NCBI RefSeq assembly: GCF_023195515.1
Contig: NZ_JALPKR020000002.1
Span: forward strand, 1,961,001-2,025,000
Length of the DNA: 64,000 nucleotides
Direction of reading: 5' to 3'
Source: Variovorax sp. S12S4
Lineage (GTDB): Bacteria > Pseudomonadota > Gammaproteobacteria > Burkholderiales > Burkholderiaceae_C
Positions 45,791 to 54,797 of the stretch are shown here, one piece after another; within the stretch, counting starts at the first letter, position 1; each line of letters opens with the position of its first letter. The notes under the pieces were generated by a model, which made no database searches, was not told the origin of the DNA, and saw nothing but the letters and a program-made list of their open reading frames with translations. Position numbers and translations under genes: made by a program.

Positions 45791-46657
45791 ATGTGCACAC
45801 GATGCGAGCTCCTTCTTCCTTCCACGGCTTCTTCAGTCTCCCGCTCCTCGGCCTGGCAGCCGCGGCGGGCCTTCCTGCTGGCCGCGGCGGGTGCGGCGTT
45901 TGGCGGGCCGGCGTTGGCGCAGGTCAACGTGGGCAACGCCTCCGTGGCGCGCAACCTGGTGCCGGCGGACCGGATCGAGGCCGCCGGCGTCCAGCAATAT
46001 GGGCAGCTGCTCGCGCAGGCGCGCACCAAGGGGGCGCTGGCGGGCGACGGCAACGCCCAGCTGCAAAGGCTGCGCACCATTGCCAACCGCCTGATTCCGT
46101 TCGCCACGCCCTGGAACACACGGGCGCGCGATTGGAAATGGGAGGTCAACCTCATCGGCAGCAAGCAGATCAACGCCTTCTGCATGCCCGGCGGCAAGAT
46201 CGCCTTCTTCACCGGCATCCTCGAGCAACTCAAGCTCAATGACGACGAGGTGGCAATGGTGATGGGCCACGAAATGGCCCATGCGCTGCGCGAGCATGCG
46301 CGTGCCCGCCTGGCCAAGAGCGCCGGCACCGGCGCTGCGCTTTCCATCGGTGCGCAGCTGCTGGGCCTGGGCCAGATGGGCGACCTGGCGGCCCGCGCCG
46401 GCACGCAGTTGATCACCCTCAAGTTCAGCCGCAGCGATGAGACCGAGGCCGACCTCGTCGGCCTGGAGCTGGCGGCGCGCGCCGGCTACGACCCGCAGGC
46501 CTCGGTGTCGCTCTGGAAGAAGATGGCCACGGCGTCGAAAAACCAGGGTGGGCTGAGTTTTCTGTCGACCCACCCGAGCGGGCCGGACCGGATCCAGAAG
46601 CTCGAAGCCAACCTGCCGAAGGTGGAAAAGCTTTACAGGGAAGCCAAGCGCAGCTGA
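45791..46657 (+). CDS. M48-family metalloprotease, exported
   Basis: The protein has 288 aa. A twin-arginine-like signal (QPRRAFLLAAAGAAFGG, cleavage near ALAQV) sends it to the periplasm. The zinc site is HEMAH in VMGHEMAHALREHAR, with the distal glutamate in DETEADLVGLELAARAGY. This is the Oma1/LoiP/YcaL-type single-domain M48 peptidase. These proteases handle damaged outer-membrane or envelope proteins. It ends with STHPSGPDRIQKLE, a typical M48 tail. It is followed by a terminator hairpin. Confidence 0.92.
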   Translation: MCTRCELLLPSTASSVSRSSAWQPRRAFLLAAAGAAFGGPALAQVNVGNASVARNLVPADRIEAAGVQQYGQLLAQARTKGALAGDGNAQLQRLRTIANRLIPFATPWNTRARDWKWEVNLIGSKQINAFCMPGGKIAFFTGILEQLKLNDDEVAMVMGHEMAHALREHARARLAKSAGTGAALSIGAQLLGLGQMGDLAARAGTQLITLKFSRSDETEADLVGLELAARAGYDPQASVSLWKKMATASKNQGGLSFLSTHPSGPDRIQKLEANLPKVEKLYREAKRS

Positions 46658-46701
46658 GGTATCGCCCTGTCCCTGGCAAAGGGCGGCTGGCGTGTATTAC
46701 T

Positions 46702-46722
46702 CCCTCTCCCTCTGGGAGAGGG
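46702..46722 (+). terminator. Hairpin terminator-like element
   Basis: A perfect 9-bp stem CCCTCTCCC/GGGAGAGGG with a TCT loop lies 45 bp after the M48 protease stop. No T-run follows, so it may be a Rho-assisted or RNA-stabilising hairpin. A short GGGG-CAAAA-CCCC hairpin comes directly after it. Confidence 0.55.
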
Positions 46723-46769
46723 GCAAAACCCCTGAACAAAATCTGCTGAAGAGCGACTTCCGATCGCTC

Positions 46770-46785
46770 TGGCACATTGCTTGCA
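46770..46785 (+). promoter_or_regulatory. Sigma-54 (RpoN) promoter of the atzF operon
   Basis: TGGCACATTGCTTGCA matches the -24/-12 consensus TGGCACG-N4-TTGCW at every position but the variable seventh. The predicted start of transcription is near 46796, leaving a leader of about 23 nt before the atzF ATG at 46819. Sigma-54 control fits use of a poor nitrogen source under NtrC-type activation. A similar element is found at 51600. Confidence 0.8.
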
Positions 46786-46791
46786 TCTCAT

Positions 46792-46803
46792 CTTGTACAC
46801 AAG
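46792..46803. promoter_or_regulatory. Palindrome over predicted start site, candidate GntR operator
   Basis: CTTGTACACAAG has 5-bp arms around a 2-bp centre and begins 8 bp after the -12 element, covering the predicted transcription start. A related palindrome has identical placement at 51622. The shape (TTGT-N2-ACAA) is in the style of FCD-type GntR operators. The GntR gene at 58044 is the natural candidate to bind it. Confidence 0.6.
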
Positions 46804-46818
46804 TTTGGATGCTTTGAA

Positions 46819-48528
46819 ATGGTGCATGAAGAAAACGGATCGGCCGCAGCGGCGTGGATCGCGCGCTTCCCTCGGCCCGTACCCGGCGCGGCCCCAGGTA
46901 ACAGCCCGCTCGCCGGCCTGCGCTTCGCAGTCAAGGACAACATCGACGTGGCCGGCGTGCCCACCACGGCCGCCTGTCCGGCCTTCGACCGCAAGCCCAC
47001 CGCGCACGCGGCCGTGGTGCAGAAGCTGCTCGATGCCGGTGCATCGCTGCTCGGCAAGACCAATCTCGACCAGTTCGCCTGCGGCCTGAACGGCACGCGC
47101 TCTCCTTATGGCGAAGTGCCCAATGCCTTCGACGCGCGTTACGTCTCGGGCGGCTCCAGCTCGGGCTCGGCCTATGTGGTGGCCGCGGGCGAGGTCGATT
47201 TCGCGCTCGGCACCGACACGGCCGGCTCGGGCCGCGTGCCCGCCGGGCTCAACAACATCGTCGGCATCAAGCCCTCGCGCGGCCTGCTGAGTGCCTTCGG
47301 CGTGGTGCCCGCGGCGCAGAGCGCGGACTGCGTGTCGATCTTTGCGCGCACCGTGGCGCTGGCCGTCGATGTGCTTCTGGCGGCCACCGGGCCCGACGCG
47401 CGCGACCCTTATTCGCGGGAACTTGCACTGCGCAGCGACCCGTTTCCGCCGGCTTTCCGTTTCGGCGTACCCGACACGCTGAGCTTCTTCGGCGATGCAG
47501 AAGCCGAAAAGGCCTTCCGCGACGCACAGGCGCGGCTCGTCGCGCTTGGCGGCATGCCTGTGACGATTCCCTTCGCCCCGCTCGCCGAGGCCGCCGCGCT
47601 GCTCTATGAAAGCGCATTGGTGGCCGAGCGCTATGCCGCCGTGCGCGAGTTCTTCGATGCGCACGGCTCCCAGGTGATCGAACCGGTGCGCGGCATTCTC
47701 GAGAGCGGCCGCGGCTACAGCGCCGCCGATGTGTTCGAGGCGCAGACAAGACTGCGCGCACTCGCACAACAGGCCGAACCCATGTGGCGCGGCATCGACG
47801 TGCTGCTGGTGCCGACCGCGCCCACGCACTACACGCGCGACCAGATGCGCGCCGACCCGGTCGTGCTCAACCGCAACCTTGGCGCGTACACCAACTTCGT
47901 CAACCTGCTGGACTACGCCGCCATCTCGGTGCCGAGTTCGTTGCGCGCCGATGGCCTGCCGTTCGGCGTCACGCTGATCGGGCCGTGCGGCAGCGACCTT
48001 GCGCTGGCCGACCTGGGCCAGCGCTACCACCACGCCACAGGGCTGCCGCAGGGCGCCACCGGCTTGCCGCTGCCCGAGGCGCGCGCCATTCCGGGCTTGG
48101 GCGTTTCGCAAGCGCAGACCATGCCCATCGCCGTCGTCGGCGCGCACCTTTCGGGCATGCCGCTGAACAGCCAGCTCACCGAGCGCGGCGCCACGCTGCT
48201 GCGTGCCACGACCACCGCGCCGCGCTACCGGCTTCATGCATTGCCGGGCACCGTGCCGCCCAAGCCGGGGCTGCAGCGCAGCGCAGGCGGCGGCAGCGCC
48301 ATCGCGCTCGAAGTGTGGTCGGTTCCGGTTGCGCAGGTCGGCAGCTTCCTGGCCCTGATCCCGCCTCCGCTGGGGCTCGGCAGCGTGGAGCTTGCCGACG
48401 GCAGTTGGGTGCACGGCTTCATCTGCGAAGGCCACGCGCTGGCCGACGCCGAAGACGTGAGCCACCACGGCGGCTGGCGTGCCTACATCGCGAGCCGCAC
48501 CGTTTCTTCCCAAGCCATTCCAACCTGA
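46819..48528 (+). CDS. atzF: Allophanate hydrolase
   Basis: The protein has 569 aa from MVHEENGSAAAAW. It is an amidase-signature enzyme that splits allophanate into two ammonia and two CO2. The Ser-cisSer-Lys triad is visible: K39 (RFAVKDNIDVAG), the serine cluster 113-115 (VSGGSSSGSA) and S137 (GTDTAGSGRVP). A C-terminal domain of ~120 aa (from about PIAVVGAHLSGMPLN) is characteristic of AtzF and urea-amidolyase DUR2-type proteins and absent from plain amidases. It heads a unit with an ABC importer and an AtzH-like gene, under a sigma-54 promoter. Allophanate would come from biuret via the hydrolase at 54798. Confidence 0.92.
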   Translation: MVHEENGSAAAAWIARFPRPVPGAAPGNSPLAGLRFAVKDNIDVAGVPTTAACPAFDRKPTAHAAVVQKLLDAGASLLGKTNLDQFACGLNGTRSPYGEVPNAFDARYVSGGSSSGSAYVVAAGEVDFALGTDTAGSGRVPAGLNNIVGIKPSRGLLSAFGVVPAAQSADCVSIFARTVALAVDVLLAATGPDARDPYSRELALRSDPFPPAFRFGVPDTLSFFGDAEAEKAFRDAQARLVALGGMPVTIPFAPLAEAAALLYESALVAERYAAVREFFDAHGSQVIEPVRGILESGRGYSAADVFEAQTRLRALAQQAEPMWRGIDVLLVPTAPTHYTRDQMRADPVVLNRNLGAYTNFVNLLDYAAISVPSSLRADGLPFGVTLIGPCGSDLALADLGQRYHHATGLPQGATGLPLPEARAIPGLGVSQAQTMPIAVVGAHLSGMPLNSQLTERGATLLRATTTAPRYRLHALPGTVPPKPGLQRSAGGGSAIALEVWSVPVAQVGSFLALIPPPLGLGSVELADGSWVHGFICEGHALADAEDVSHHGGWRAYIASRTVSSQAIPT

Positions 48529-48545
48529 CCGATCGAGGAGTCTTC

Positions 48546-49550
48546 ATGAGCATCCCTGAAAAATTGCCCGCCGCCGCGTCCCGCCGCCATGTGCTGCAGG
48601 CCGGTGCAGCGGGGCTGGCCGTACTTGCCGCACCCGCCATCGTGCGCGCGCAAGCCGCACCGAAGATCCGCATCGGCTTCTGGCCCGTGGCCGCGGGCCT
48701 GCCCTTCTTTGCCGCGGTGGACCGCGGCTATTTCAAGGAAGCGGGCCTCGACGTGGAGCCGCTCAAGTTCGCGGGTGCGCAGCAGGTCATGGAAGGCATG
48801 CTGGCGGGCCGCTGCGACGGCAGCTCCAACGGCACGGGCTCGGCCAATCTCGCCATCGGTGAGATCGCGCAGCCGGGGCTCTTCAAGATCTTCTGCACCA
48901 ACCCGAGCAACGCCAAGTTCGTGCTCGACGAATTCATCGTCGCCAAGGACAGCCCGATCAAGACCATGGCCGAGCTCGCCGGCAAGAAGATCGCGTCCGG
49001 CCCCGGCATCCAGAACGTGACCCTGTGCAAGACCATGCTCGAACGCGCTGGCGCCAAGGGTGCCACGGTGAGCGAGCTTCCCATCGGCCAGCACGTGGCC
49101 GCGCTCGTCGCGGGGCAGGTCGACGCCTGCTACACGCTGGAGCCGACCGGCACCGTCGGCCGCATGAACGGCACCACGCGCGTCATCGAGGCCGGCGTGG
49201 TCGCCAAGTACATCCTGGGTGATCCGATGGCGCCGTGGCATGGCGGCGCCGCCAGCCTCACCAGCGAGTTCATCAAGAAGAACCCCGAAGTGGCCAGGAA
49301 GTACATCGCCGCCTATGCGCGCGGCGTCGAGCTGGTGCGCACCAAGCCCGACGATGCCCGCCAGCACATGAAGGGCTACACCGCCATCGAGGGCAAGCTC
49401 ACGGCCGAAGTGCCGCTCGCCTCCTACATGCTCTACAACGAGTTCAAGCCCAGCGACGTGGCGTACTTCCAGAAGTTCTACGACCTGTTCACCGAAAAAG
49501 GCATCTTCGAGAAGAAGGTGCTGGTGGACGGCCTGCTCTACAAGGCATGA
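48546..49550 (+). CDS. ABC transporter substrate-binding protein (NMT1/SsuA/ThiY type)
   Basis: The protein has 334 aa with a twin-arginine-like signal (SRRHVLQAGAAGLAVLA, cleavage near VRAQA). The mature N-terminus KIRIGFWPVAAGLPFFAAVDRGYFKEAGLDV is typical of nitrate/taurine/pyrimidine-type binding proteins. It supplies the permease and ATPase encoded next, with its stop overlapping the permease ATG. The ligand is probably a small nitrogen compound such as a ureide or a pyrimidine/triazine derivative, judged only from the operon. It starts 17 bp after atzF. Confidence 0.88.
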   Translation: MSIPEKLPAAASRRHVLQAGAAGLAVLAAPAIVRAQAAPKIRIGFWPVAAGLPFFAAVDRGYFKEAGLDVEPLKFAGAQQVMEGMLAGRCDGSSNGTGSANLAIGEIAQPGLFKIFCTNPSNAKFVLDEFIVAKDSPIKTMAELAGKKIASGPGIQNVTLCKTMLERAGAKGATVSELPIGQHVAALVAGQVDACYTLEPTGTVGRMNGTTRVIEAGVVAKYILGDPMAPWHGGAASLTSEFIKKNPEVARKYIAAYARGVELVRTKPDDARQHMKGYTAIEGKLTAEVPLASYMLYNEFKPSDVAYFQKFYDLFTEKGIFEKKVLVDGLLYKA

Positions 49551-50386
49551 CCATGGCCGAAGCAAGCACGACCACGGCCGCGCCGTGGACGCCGCCGGCC
49601 ACCGGCGCCACGGCAGCGGCCCTGCCCAAGCCGCCACTGCGCGACCGGCTGCTGCCCTTCATCGGACCCGTGGTGCTGTTCATCGTGTGGGACCTGGCGG
49701 TGCGGCTCGGTTTCATCAAGCCGATCCTGCTGCCCACGCCCGCGGACACCGTTGCGGCGCTGATCACCGGGCTCGCGGGCGGGCCGCTGCTCACCGACTT
49801 TGCGATGACCGTGTGGCGCACGCTGCAGGCCTTTCTGATTGCGGCGGTGGTCGGCGTGCCGCTGGGCGTGCTGCTCGGCAGCAACGAGAAGGCTTACCGC
49901 AGCGTCGAATTCCTGATCGACTTCTTCCGCTCCACACCTTCGTCCGCGCTGATTCCGTTGTTCCTGCTGATCTTCGGCGTGTCCGACGTCAACAAGGTGG
50001 CCATCGCAGCTTTCGGCGCGCTGCTGATCGTCGTGTTCAACAGCGCCTACGGCGTCATCAATGCGCGCAAGCAGCGCGTGATGGCGGCACGCGTCATGGG
50101 CGCCTCGCGCTGGCAGATCTTCAAGGACGTGCTGGTGTGGGAAAGCCTGCAGCCCAGCTTCGTGGGCCTGCGCTCAGCGGTGTCGATGGCCTTGGTGATC
50201 GTCATCGTGGCCGAGATGTTCATCGGCTCCGACACCGGCCTTGGCCACCGCATCATCGATGCGCAGCAGGTGCTCAACGTGAAGAGCATGTATGCGGCCA
50301 TTCTTGCCGCCGGTGCGCTGGGCTATGCGCTCAACATTCTTTTTCTTGTGGCCGAGCGCCGCATCGTGCACTGGAGCGGTCGATGA
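49547..50386 (+). CDS. ABC transporter permease (SsuC/TauC type)
   Basis: The protein has 279 aa, six hydrophobic segments, with the coupling-loop motif AARVMGASRWQIFKDVLVWESLQP (EAA-like). A polar Ala/Thr/Pro-rich stretch precedes the first helix. The ATG overlaps the binding-protein stop; an in-frame ATG two codons later is equally possible. It forms the membrane channel of the importer with the next gene's ATPase, whose start again overlaps. Confidence 0.9.
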   Translation: MTMAEASTTTAAPWTPPATGATAAALPKPPLRDRLLPFIGPVVLFIVWDLAVRLGFIKPILLPTPADTVAALITGLAGGPLLTDFAMTVWRTLQAFLIAAVVGVPLGVLLGSNEKAYRSVEFLIDFFRSTPSSALIPLFLLIFGVSDVNKVAIAAFGALLIVVFNSAYGVINARKQRVMAARVMGASRWQIFKDVLVWESLQPSFVGLRSAVSMALVIVIVAEMFIGSDTGLGHRIIDAQQVLNVKSMYAAILAAGALGYALNILFLVAERRIVHWSGR

Positions 50387-51216
50387 AAGTGACACCCGAC
50401 ATCGTCGTCAACGGCCCGGTGTATGCCGACGTGCCAAAGCCCGTGTTCAAGCCGGGCCCGGCCGGCACGCACATCACCATTCGCGGCCTGACCAAGTACT
50501 TTGCGGGCTGGCCCCTGTACGAGAACTTCGACCTCGACATACCCAAGCACAAGATTGTCTCGGTGTTCGGCCCGAACGGCTGCGGCAAGTCCACGCTCAT
50601 CAACATGATCGCCGGGCTCATTCCCATCGATGCGGGCGAAATCCTGTTCGACGGCAAGCAGCGCAAGGACACCAAGATCGGCTACGTGTTCCAGAACTAC
50701 CGCGAGGCGATGTTCCCGTGGATGCGCACCATCGACAACATCGCCTATCCGCTGAAGCTCGAAGGGCGCAGCAAGGCCGAGGTCGACCGGCGCATGGAAG
50801 AGCTGGTGGCGTCGTTCGACGTCAAGTTCGACCTGAAGCGCTTTCCGTACGAACTCTCCGGCGGCCAGCAGCAGACCGCGTCGATCATGCGGGCGCTCGC
50901 GCCCAACCCTGAGGTGCTGTTTCTCGACGAGCCGTTTTCCGCGCTCGACTTCGAGATGACGCTCTTCATCCGCGAGAAGCTGCAGGAGGTGTTCATTCAG
51001 ACCGGCACCACCATGCTGCTGGTATCGCACGACCTCGAAGAGGCCGTGTACCTGGCCGACGAGGTGCTGCTCTTGACAAAGCGGCCCACCAAGGTGGCCG
51101 AGATCCTGCGGTACGGCGATGCACGGCCGCGCACGGTCGAGACGCTGAGCACCGAGAGCTTTGTCGCAATGAAGAAGCTCAGCCTCGACATCTTTCAACG
51201 CGAGGTTCGCAGATGA
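50383..51216 (+). CDS. ABC transporter ATP-binding protein (SsuB/TauB type)
   Basis: The protein has 277 aa. Walker A is GPNGCGKST, the signature LSGGQQQ, Walker [13 protein letters not shown] and the switch histidine in [11 protein letters not shown] ~30-residue extension precedes the core. It powers the importer encoded with the two genes upstream. Overlaps (ATGA) at both ends bind it to the permease and to the AtzH-like gene. Confidence 0.93.
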   Translation: MKVTPDIVVNGPVYADVPKPVFKPGPAGTHITIRGLTKYFAGWPLYENFDLDIPKHKIVSVFGPNGCGKSTLINMIAGLIPIDAGEILFDGKQRKDTKIGYVFQNYREAMFPWMRTIDNIAYPLKLEGRSKAEVDRRMEELVASFDVKFDLKRFPYELSGGQQQTASIMRALAPNPEVLFLDEPFSALDFEMTLFIREKLQEVFIQTGTTMLLVSHDLEEAVYLADEVLLLTKRPTKVAEILRYGDARPRTVETLSTESFVAMKKLSLDIFQREVRR

Positions 51217-51593
51217 CCCTGGAAATCAATATCCCCGAAGTGCTTGCCGAAGTGACCGAAGTGTTCGCGCGGTATGAAGAAGCACTGCTCACCAACCGCC
51301 GTGATGTGCTCGACGAGCTGTTCTGGAACAGCCCGCACACGCTGCGCTACGGCTACGCCGAGAACCACTACGGTCATGCGGCCATCAGCGCCTTTCGCGC
51401 ATCGCTGCCGGTGCAGAGCCCGCCGCGCGAGCTGCTGCGCACCGTCATCACCACCTACGGCCGCGACCTTGCGACCGCCAATGCCGAGTTCCGCCGCGAA
51501 GGCAGCGGCCAGACCGGCCGCCAGAGCCAGACCTGGCTGCGCACCGCCGATGGCTGGCGCGTGGCCGCCGCGCACGTGAGCCTCATCGGCTGA
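51213..51593 (+). CDS. AtzH/HpxZ-like NTF2-fold protein
   Basis: The protein has 126 aa. The pattern [21 protein letters not shown], then [22 protein letters not shown] and a final [18 protein letters not shown] is that of the DUF3225 proteins. These include HpxZ of oxalurate catabolism and AtzH, which helps cyanurate/biuret breakdown in Pseudomonas sp. ADP by removing dicarboxyurea-type side products. The gene is the last of the atzF unit (ATGA overlap) and lies just before the second sigma-54 promoter. No atzE or atzG genes are nearby. The fold assignment is good; the exact reaction is inferred. Confidence 0.82.
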   Translation: MTLEINIPEVLAEVTEVFARYEEALLTNRRDVLDELFWNSPHTLRYGYAENHYGHAAISAFRASLPVQSPPRELLRTVITTYGRDLATANAEFRREGSGQTGRQSQTWLRTADGWRVAAAHVSLIG

Positions 51594-51599
51594 ACACGC

Positions 51600-51615
51600 A
51601 GGCACATTTTTTGCA
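51600..51615 (+). promoter_or_regulatory. Sigma-54 (RpoN) promoter of the second biuret unit
   Basis: AGGCACATTTTTTGCA matches the -24/-12 consensus with GG and GC at the required spacing; only the first base differs from TGGCAC. The predicted start lies near 51626. It begins 7 bp after the AtzH-like gene stop and 32 bp before the next ATG. It closely resembles the element at 46770. Confidence 0.75.
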
Positions 51616-51621
51616 CCCTAC

Positions 51622-51633
51622 CTTGTATCCAAG
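51622..51633. promoter_or_regulatory. Palindrome over predicted start site, second candidate GntR operator
   Basis: CTTGTATCCAAG, an imperfect palindrome related to the one at 46792, starts at the same distance (8 bp) after the -12 element and covers the predicted transcription start. Conservation of sequence and spacing at two promoters of one locus supports a shared regulator. Confidence 0.6.
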
Positions 51634-51646
51634 ACCGGAGAACGCC

Positions 51647-52765
51647 ATGACCAGCCCCTTGAATCGCCGCGAGTCCCTCAAATCCCTGGCCGCGCTCGGC
51701 GCCGCCGGCACCCTTGGAGGCTGGAGCGCCCTTGCCGGCGCACAGGCCAAGCCGCTGACCGTCGGCGTGATCTACGTCGGCGCGCGCGACGACTACGGCT
51801 ACAACCAGGCGCACGCCATGGCCGCGGCCGAGGTCAAGAAGCTGCCTGGAGTGAAGGTGGTCGAAGAAGAGAACGTGCCCGAGACCGCCGCCGTGCAGAA
51901 GACCATGGCCGGCATGATCTCGCAAGACGGCGCCAAGCTGCTGTTTCCCACGTCGTTCGGCTACTTCGATCCGCACATCCTTGCCGTGGCGCCCAAGAAC
52001 CCCGACGTGCGCTTCTCGCACTGCGGCGGTCTCTGGACCGAGGGCAAGCACCCGAAGAACGCGGGCAGCTTCTTCGGCTACATCGACGAGTGCCAGTTCC
52101 TGAACGGCGTGATCGCCGCGCACATGACCAAGAGCAACAAGATCGCCTTCGTCGCCGCCAAGCCCATTCCGCAGGTGCTGCGCAACATCAACGCCTTTAC
52201 GCTCGGCGCGCGCTCGGTCAAGCCGAACATCACCTGCAGCGTGATCTTCACGGGCGACTGGTCCATGGCGGTGAAGGAAGCTGAGGCCACCAATAGCCTG
52301 GCCGACCAGGGCTGCGACGTGTTCACCATGCACGTCGACGGCCCCAAGGTGGTGGTCGAGACGGCCGCCAAGCGCGGCAAGATGGTTTGCGGCTACCACG
52401 CGAGCCAGGCCAAGCTCGCGCCCAATGCGTACCTCACCGGTGCCGAGTGGAACTGGCTCACGGCCTACAAGGCGGCCATCGAGGCCGCGCAAGCCGGCAA
52501 GCCGCACCCCAACTTTTTGCGCGGCGGCCTGAAGGAAGGCTACGTGAAGATGTCGGCCTACGGCCCCATGGTGCCGGACGCCGCGAAGAAGCAGGCCGAC
52601 GACATCAAGGCCAGGATGATTGCCGGCACCTTCGACATCTTCAAGGACGGCATCAAGGACAACAAGGGCGCCGTCGTGGTGCCGGCCGGCAAGGTGCTGA
52701 AGCAGACCGACCTGGAGCTGGAAAAGATGAATTACCTGGTCGAAGGCGTCATCGGCTCGGCCTGA
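51647..52765 (+). CDS. BMP-family ABC transporter substrate-binding protein
   Basis: The protein has 372 aa with a twin-arginine-like signal (RRESLKSLAALGAAG, cleavage near AGAQA). LTVGVIYVGARDDYGYNQAH and the later GYHASQAKLAPNAYLTGAEWNW match the BmpA/PnrA family of purine-nucleoside binding proteins and their relatives for ureides and nucleobases. There is no lipobox, so it is a free periplasmic protein. It heads the second biuret unit with two permeases and a double ATPase. The ligand is probably biuret or a related ureide; that is inference from context. Confidence 0.88.
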   Translation: MTSPLNRRESLKSLAALGAAGTLGGWSALAGAQAKPLTVGVIYVGARDDYGYNQAHAMAAAEVKKLPGVKVVEEENVPETAAVQKTMAGMISQDGAKLLFPTSFGYFDPHILAVAPKNPDVRFSHCGGLWTEGKHPKNAGSFFGYIDECQFLNGVIAAHMTKSNKIAFVAAKPIPQVLRNINAFTLGARSVKPNITCSVIFTGDWSMAVKEAEATNSLADQGCDVFTMHVDGPKVVVETAAKRGKMVCGYHASQAKLAPNAYLTGAEWNWLTAYKAAIEAAQAGKPHPNFLRGGLKEGYVKMSAYGPMVPDAAKKQADDIKARMIAGTFDIFKDGIKDNKGAVVVPAGKVLKQTDLELEKMNYLVEGVIGSA

Positions 52766-52783
52766 TCCGGGTTCATCCTCACC

Positions 52784-53872
52784 ATGCGCCACGCGCTCAA
52801 GGAATTCGCCCTGCCGGTGTTCGCCATTGCGGCGGCGCTGCTGTTGTTCGGCGTGCTGGTGGCCTTTGCCGGGGTCGATCCGGTGGAGGTCTGGGCGACG
52901 CTGTTCAAGGGCGCGTTCGGCGACTGGTTCTCGTGGCAGAACACCTTGCAGCGCGCCGCGCCGCTGATGCTCACGGCCCTGTGCGTGGCTCTGCCGGCGC
53001 GGGCGGGGCTCATCGTCATCGGCGGGGAGGGCGCGCTGGTGCTGGGCGGTCTGGCCTCGGCCGCGCTCGCGCATGCGCTGCCGCTTCCCGGCAACGTGCT
53101 GGGCACGGTGGTGGTCTGCCTCGCCGGCGCGGTGGCCGGTGCGCTGTGGATCGCCCTTGCGGGCTGGCTGCGCCAGTACCGCGGCATCAACGAAACCATC
53201 AGCAGCCTGCTGCTGGCCTACATCGCGATCGGCATCTTCAAGCACCTGGTCGAAGGGCCGCTGCGTGATCCGGCGAGCCTCAACAAGCCGTCGACCTATG
53301 CGCTCGATGCCGCCTTGCTGATCGGCGGCATCGGCGGCTCCGACGTGCACTGGGGCTTCATGATCGGCGTGGTCGCCTGTCTTGGGCTCGCGTGGTGGCT
53401 GCGCGCCACCGCCTCGGGTTTTTCGGTGCGCGTGGTGGGCGGCAATCCGCGCACCGCGCAGCTTGTGGGCCTGCCGGCCACGCGGCTCATTCTCGGCGCC
53501 TGCGGGCTCGGCGGCGCCTGCGCGGGGCTCGCGGGTGCGGTCGAGGTGGCGGCGGTGCACACCAACGCCAACGCCTCGCTGATCGCGGGCTACGGTTATG
53601 CGGGCATCCTCGTGTCGTTCATTGCGCGGCACAACCCGGTGGCCATCGTGCCGGTTGCCATTCTCTTCGGCGGCTTCGGTGCGGCCGGCAGCCTGCTGCA
53701 GCGCCGTCTCGGGCTGCCCGATGCGTCGGTGCTGGTGCTGCAGGGCATTGCGTTCGTGCTCATTCTCGCGAGCGAGGGGCTGCGCATGGTCGACTGGAAG
53801 GCGTTGATGAGCCGAAGGGCCGCGCCCAAGGCGAATGCTGGTGCAGCACGTGCCGCGGAGGCGGCCCAATGA
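52784..53872 (+). CDS. ABC transporter permease (BMP/nucleoside type), first
   Basis: The protein has 362 aa with eight to ten hydrophobic segments. PLMLTALCVALPARAGLIVIGGEGALVLGG and YRGINETISSLLLAYIAIG are the usual marks of YufP/BmpC-type permeases of the branched-chain permease superfamily. It pairs with the next permease, whose start overlaps its stop. Cytoplasmic-membrane location. Confidence 0.9.
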   Translation: MRHALKEFALPVFAIAAALLLFGVLVAFAGVDPVEVWATLFKGAFGDWFSWQNTLQRAAPLMLTALCVALPARAGLIVIGGEGALVLGGLASAALAHALPLPGNVLGTVVVCLAGAVAGALWIALAGWLRQYRGINETISSLLLAYIAIGIFKHLVEGPLRDPASLNKPSTYALDAALLIGGIGGSDVHWGFMIGVVACLGLAWWLRATASGFSVRVVGGNPRTAQLVGLPATRLILGACGLGGACAGLAGAVEVAAVHTNANASLIAGYGYAGILVSFIARHNPVAIVPVAILFGGFGAAGSLLQRRLGLPDASVLVLQGIAFVLILASEGLRMVDWKALMSRRAAPKANAGAARAAEAAQ

Positions 53873-54792
53873 CCGCGGACCAGTGGATCGCCCTCGTGGC
53901 CGGCATCGTCGGCGGCGCCTTGCGCGTCGGCGCGCCATTTCTGTTCGTGAGCCTGGGCGAATGCCTCACCGAAAAATCGGGCCGCATCAACCTCGGGCTC
54001 GAAGGCGTGCTGGTGCTCTCGGCCATGGCGGCCTTCGGCGGCGCGTATCTCACCGATTCGGCATGGCTCGGCGTGCTCATCGGCGCGGTGGCGGGCGCGC
54101 TGCTCGCGCTGCTGCACGGCCTGCTGTGTTCGCTCGATCGCGTCAATGACGTGGCGACCGGCATCGCACTCATGCTGCTCGGCACCGGCCTGGCGTTTTA
54201 CCTGGGCAAGCCGCTCATCCAGCCGCAGGCGCCGCAGATTCCCGCGATACCCCTCGGCTTCTGGAGCGACAACCCGGTGGTGAGCTCCGCCTTGCAGCTG
54301 AACGCGCTGGTGCCCGTGGGCGTGGTGCTGGCCGTGCTGCTCTGGTGGGGCTTTGCGCGGACACGCGCCGGCTTGCTGGTGCGCATGGCTGGCGATTCGG
54401 CGCAGGCCACACGGGCGCTCGGCTATTCGGTGTCCGGCCTGCGCATTGCAGCGACCACAGCGGGCGGCTTCATCGCGGGGCTCGGCGGCGCATCGCTCAC
54501 GCTGTTCTATCCGGGCAGTTGGAACGAAGGAATCTCGAGCGGCCAGGGCCTCATTGCCGTCGCGCTCGTGATCTTCGCGCGCTGGAGCCCGCTGCGCTGC
54601 GTGGGTGCTGCGTTTCTCTTCGGCGGGGCGGGGGCTATCGGTCCCGCGCTGCAGTCCATCGGCATCGGCTGGGGCTATCACTTGTTCAACACCGTGCCCT
54701 ACGTGCTCACGCTGGTCATTCTTGTGCTCACCTGCAGGCCCGGCAGCACGGCACTCGGCAGCCCCGGCGAACTTTCATCGACAAGGAACTGA
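53869..54792 (+). CDS. ABC transporter permease (BMP/nucleoside type), second
   Basis: The protein has 307 aa. [29 protein letters not shown] near the N-terminus and [18 protein letters not shown] are characteristic of the YufQ/BmpD-type partner permease. Eight or so hydrophobic segments. ATGA overlap with the first permease, 5 bp before the biuret hydrolase gene. It forms the heterodimeric channel of the importer. Confidence 0.9.
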   Translation: MTADQWIALVAGIVGGALRVGAPFLFVSLGECLTEKSGRINLGLEGVLVLSAMAAFGGAYLTDSAWLGVLIGAVAGALLALLHGLLCSLDRVNDVATGIALMLLGTGLAFYLGKPLIQPQAPQIPAIPLGFWSDNPVVSSALQLNALVPVGVVLAVLLWWGFARTRAGLLVRMAGDSAQATRALGYSVSGLRIAATTAGGFIAGLGGASLTLFYPGSWNEGISSGQGLIAVALVIFARWSPLRCVGAAFLFGGAGAIGPALQSIGIGWGYHLFNTVPYVLTLVILVLTCRPGSTALGSPGELSSTRN

Positions 54793-54797
54793 ACGCC

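Noticed and set aside
46702..46740. CRISPR-like or other short repeat array
   Set aside because: Only two small hairpins (CCCTCTCCC stem, GGGG-CAAAA-CCCC); no spaced repeats, and no CRISPR array is visible anywhere in the window.
51455..53938. Open frame of 827 codons on the minus strand opposite the BMP binding protein and permease
   Set aside because: Arg/His/Gly-rich shadow frame; the opposite strand has clear transporter motifs and start-site overlaps.
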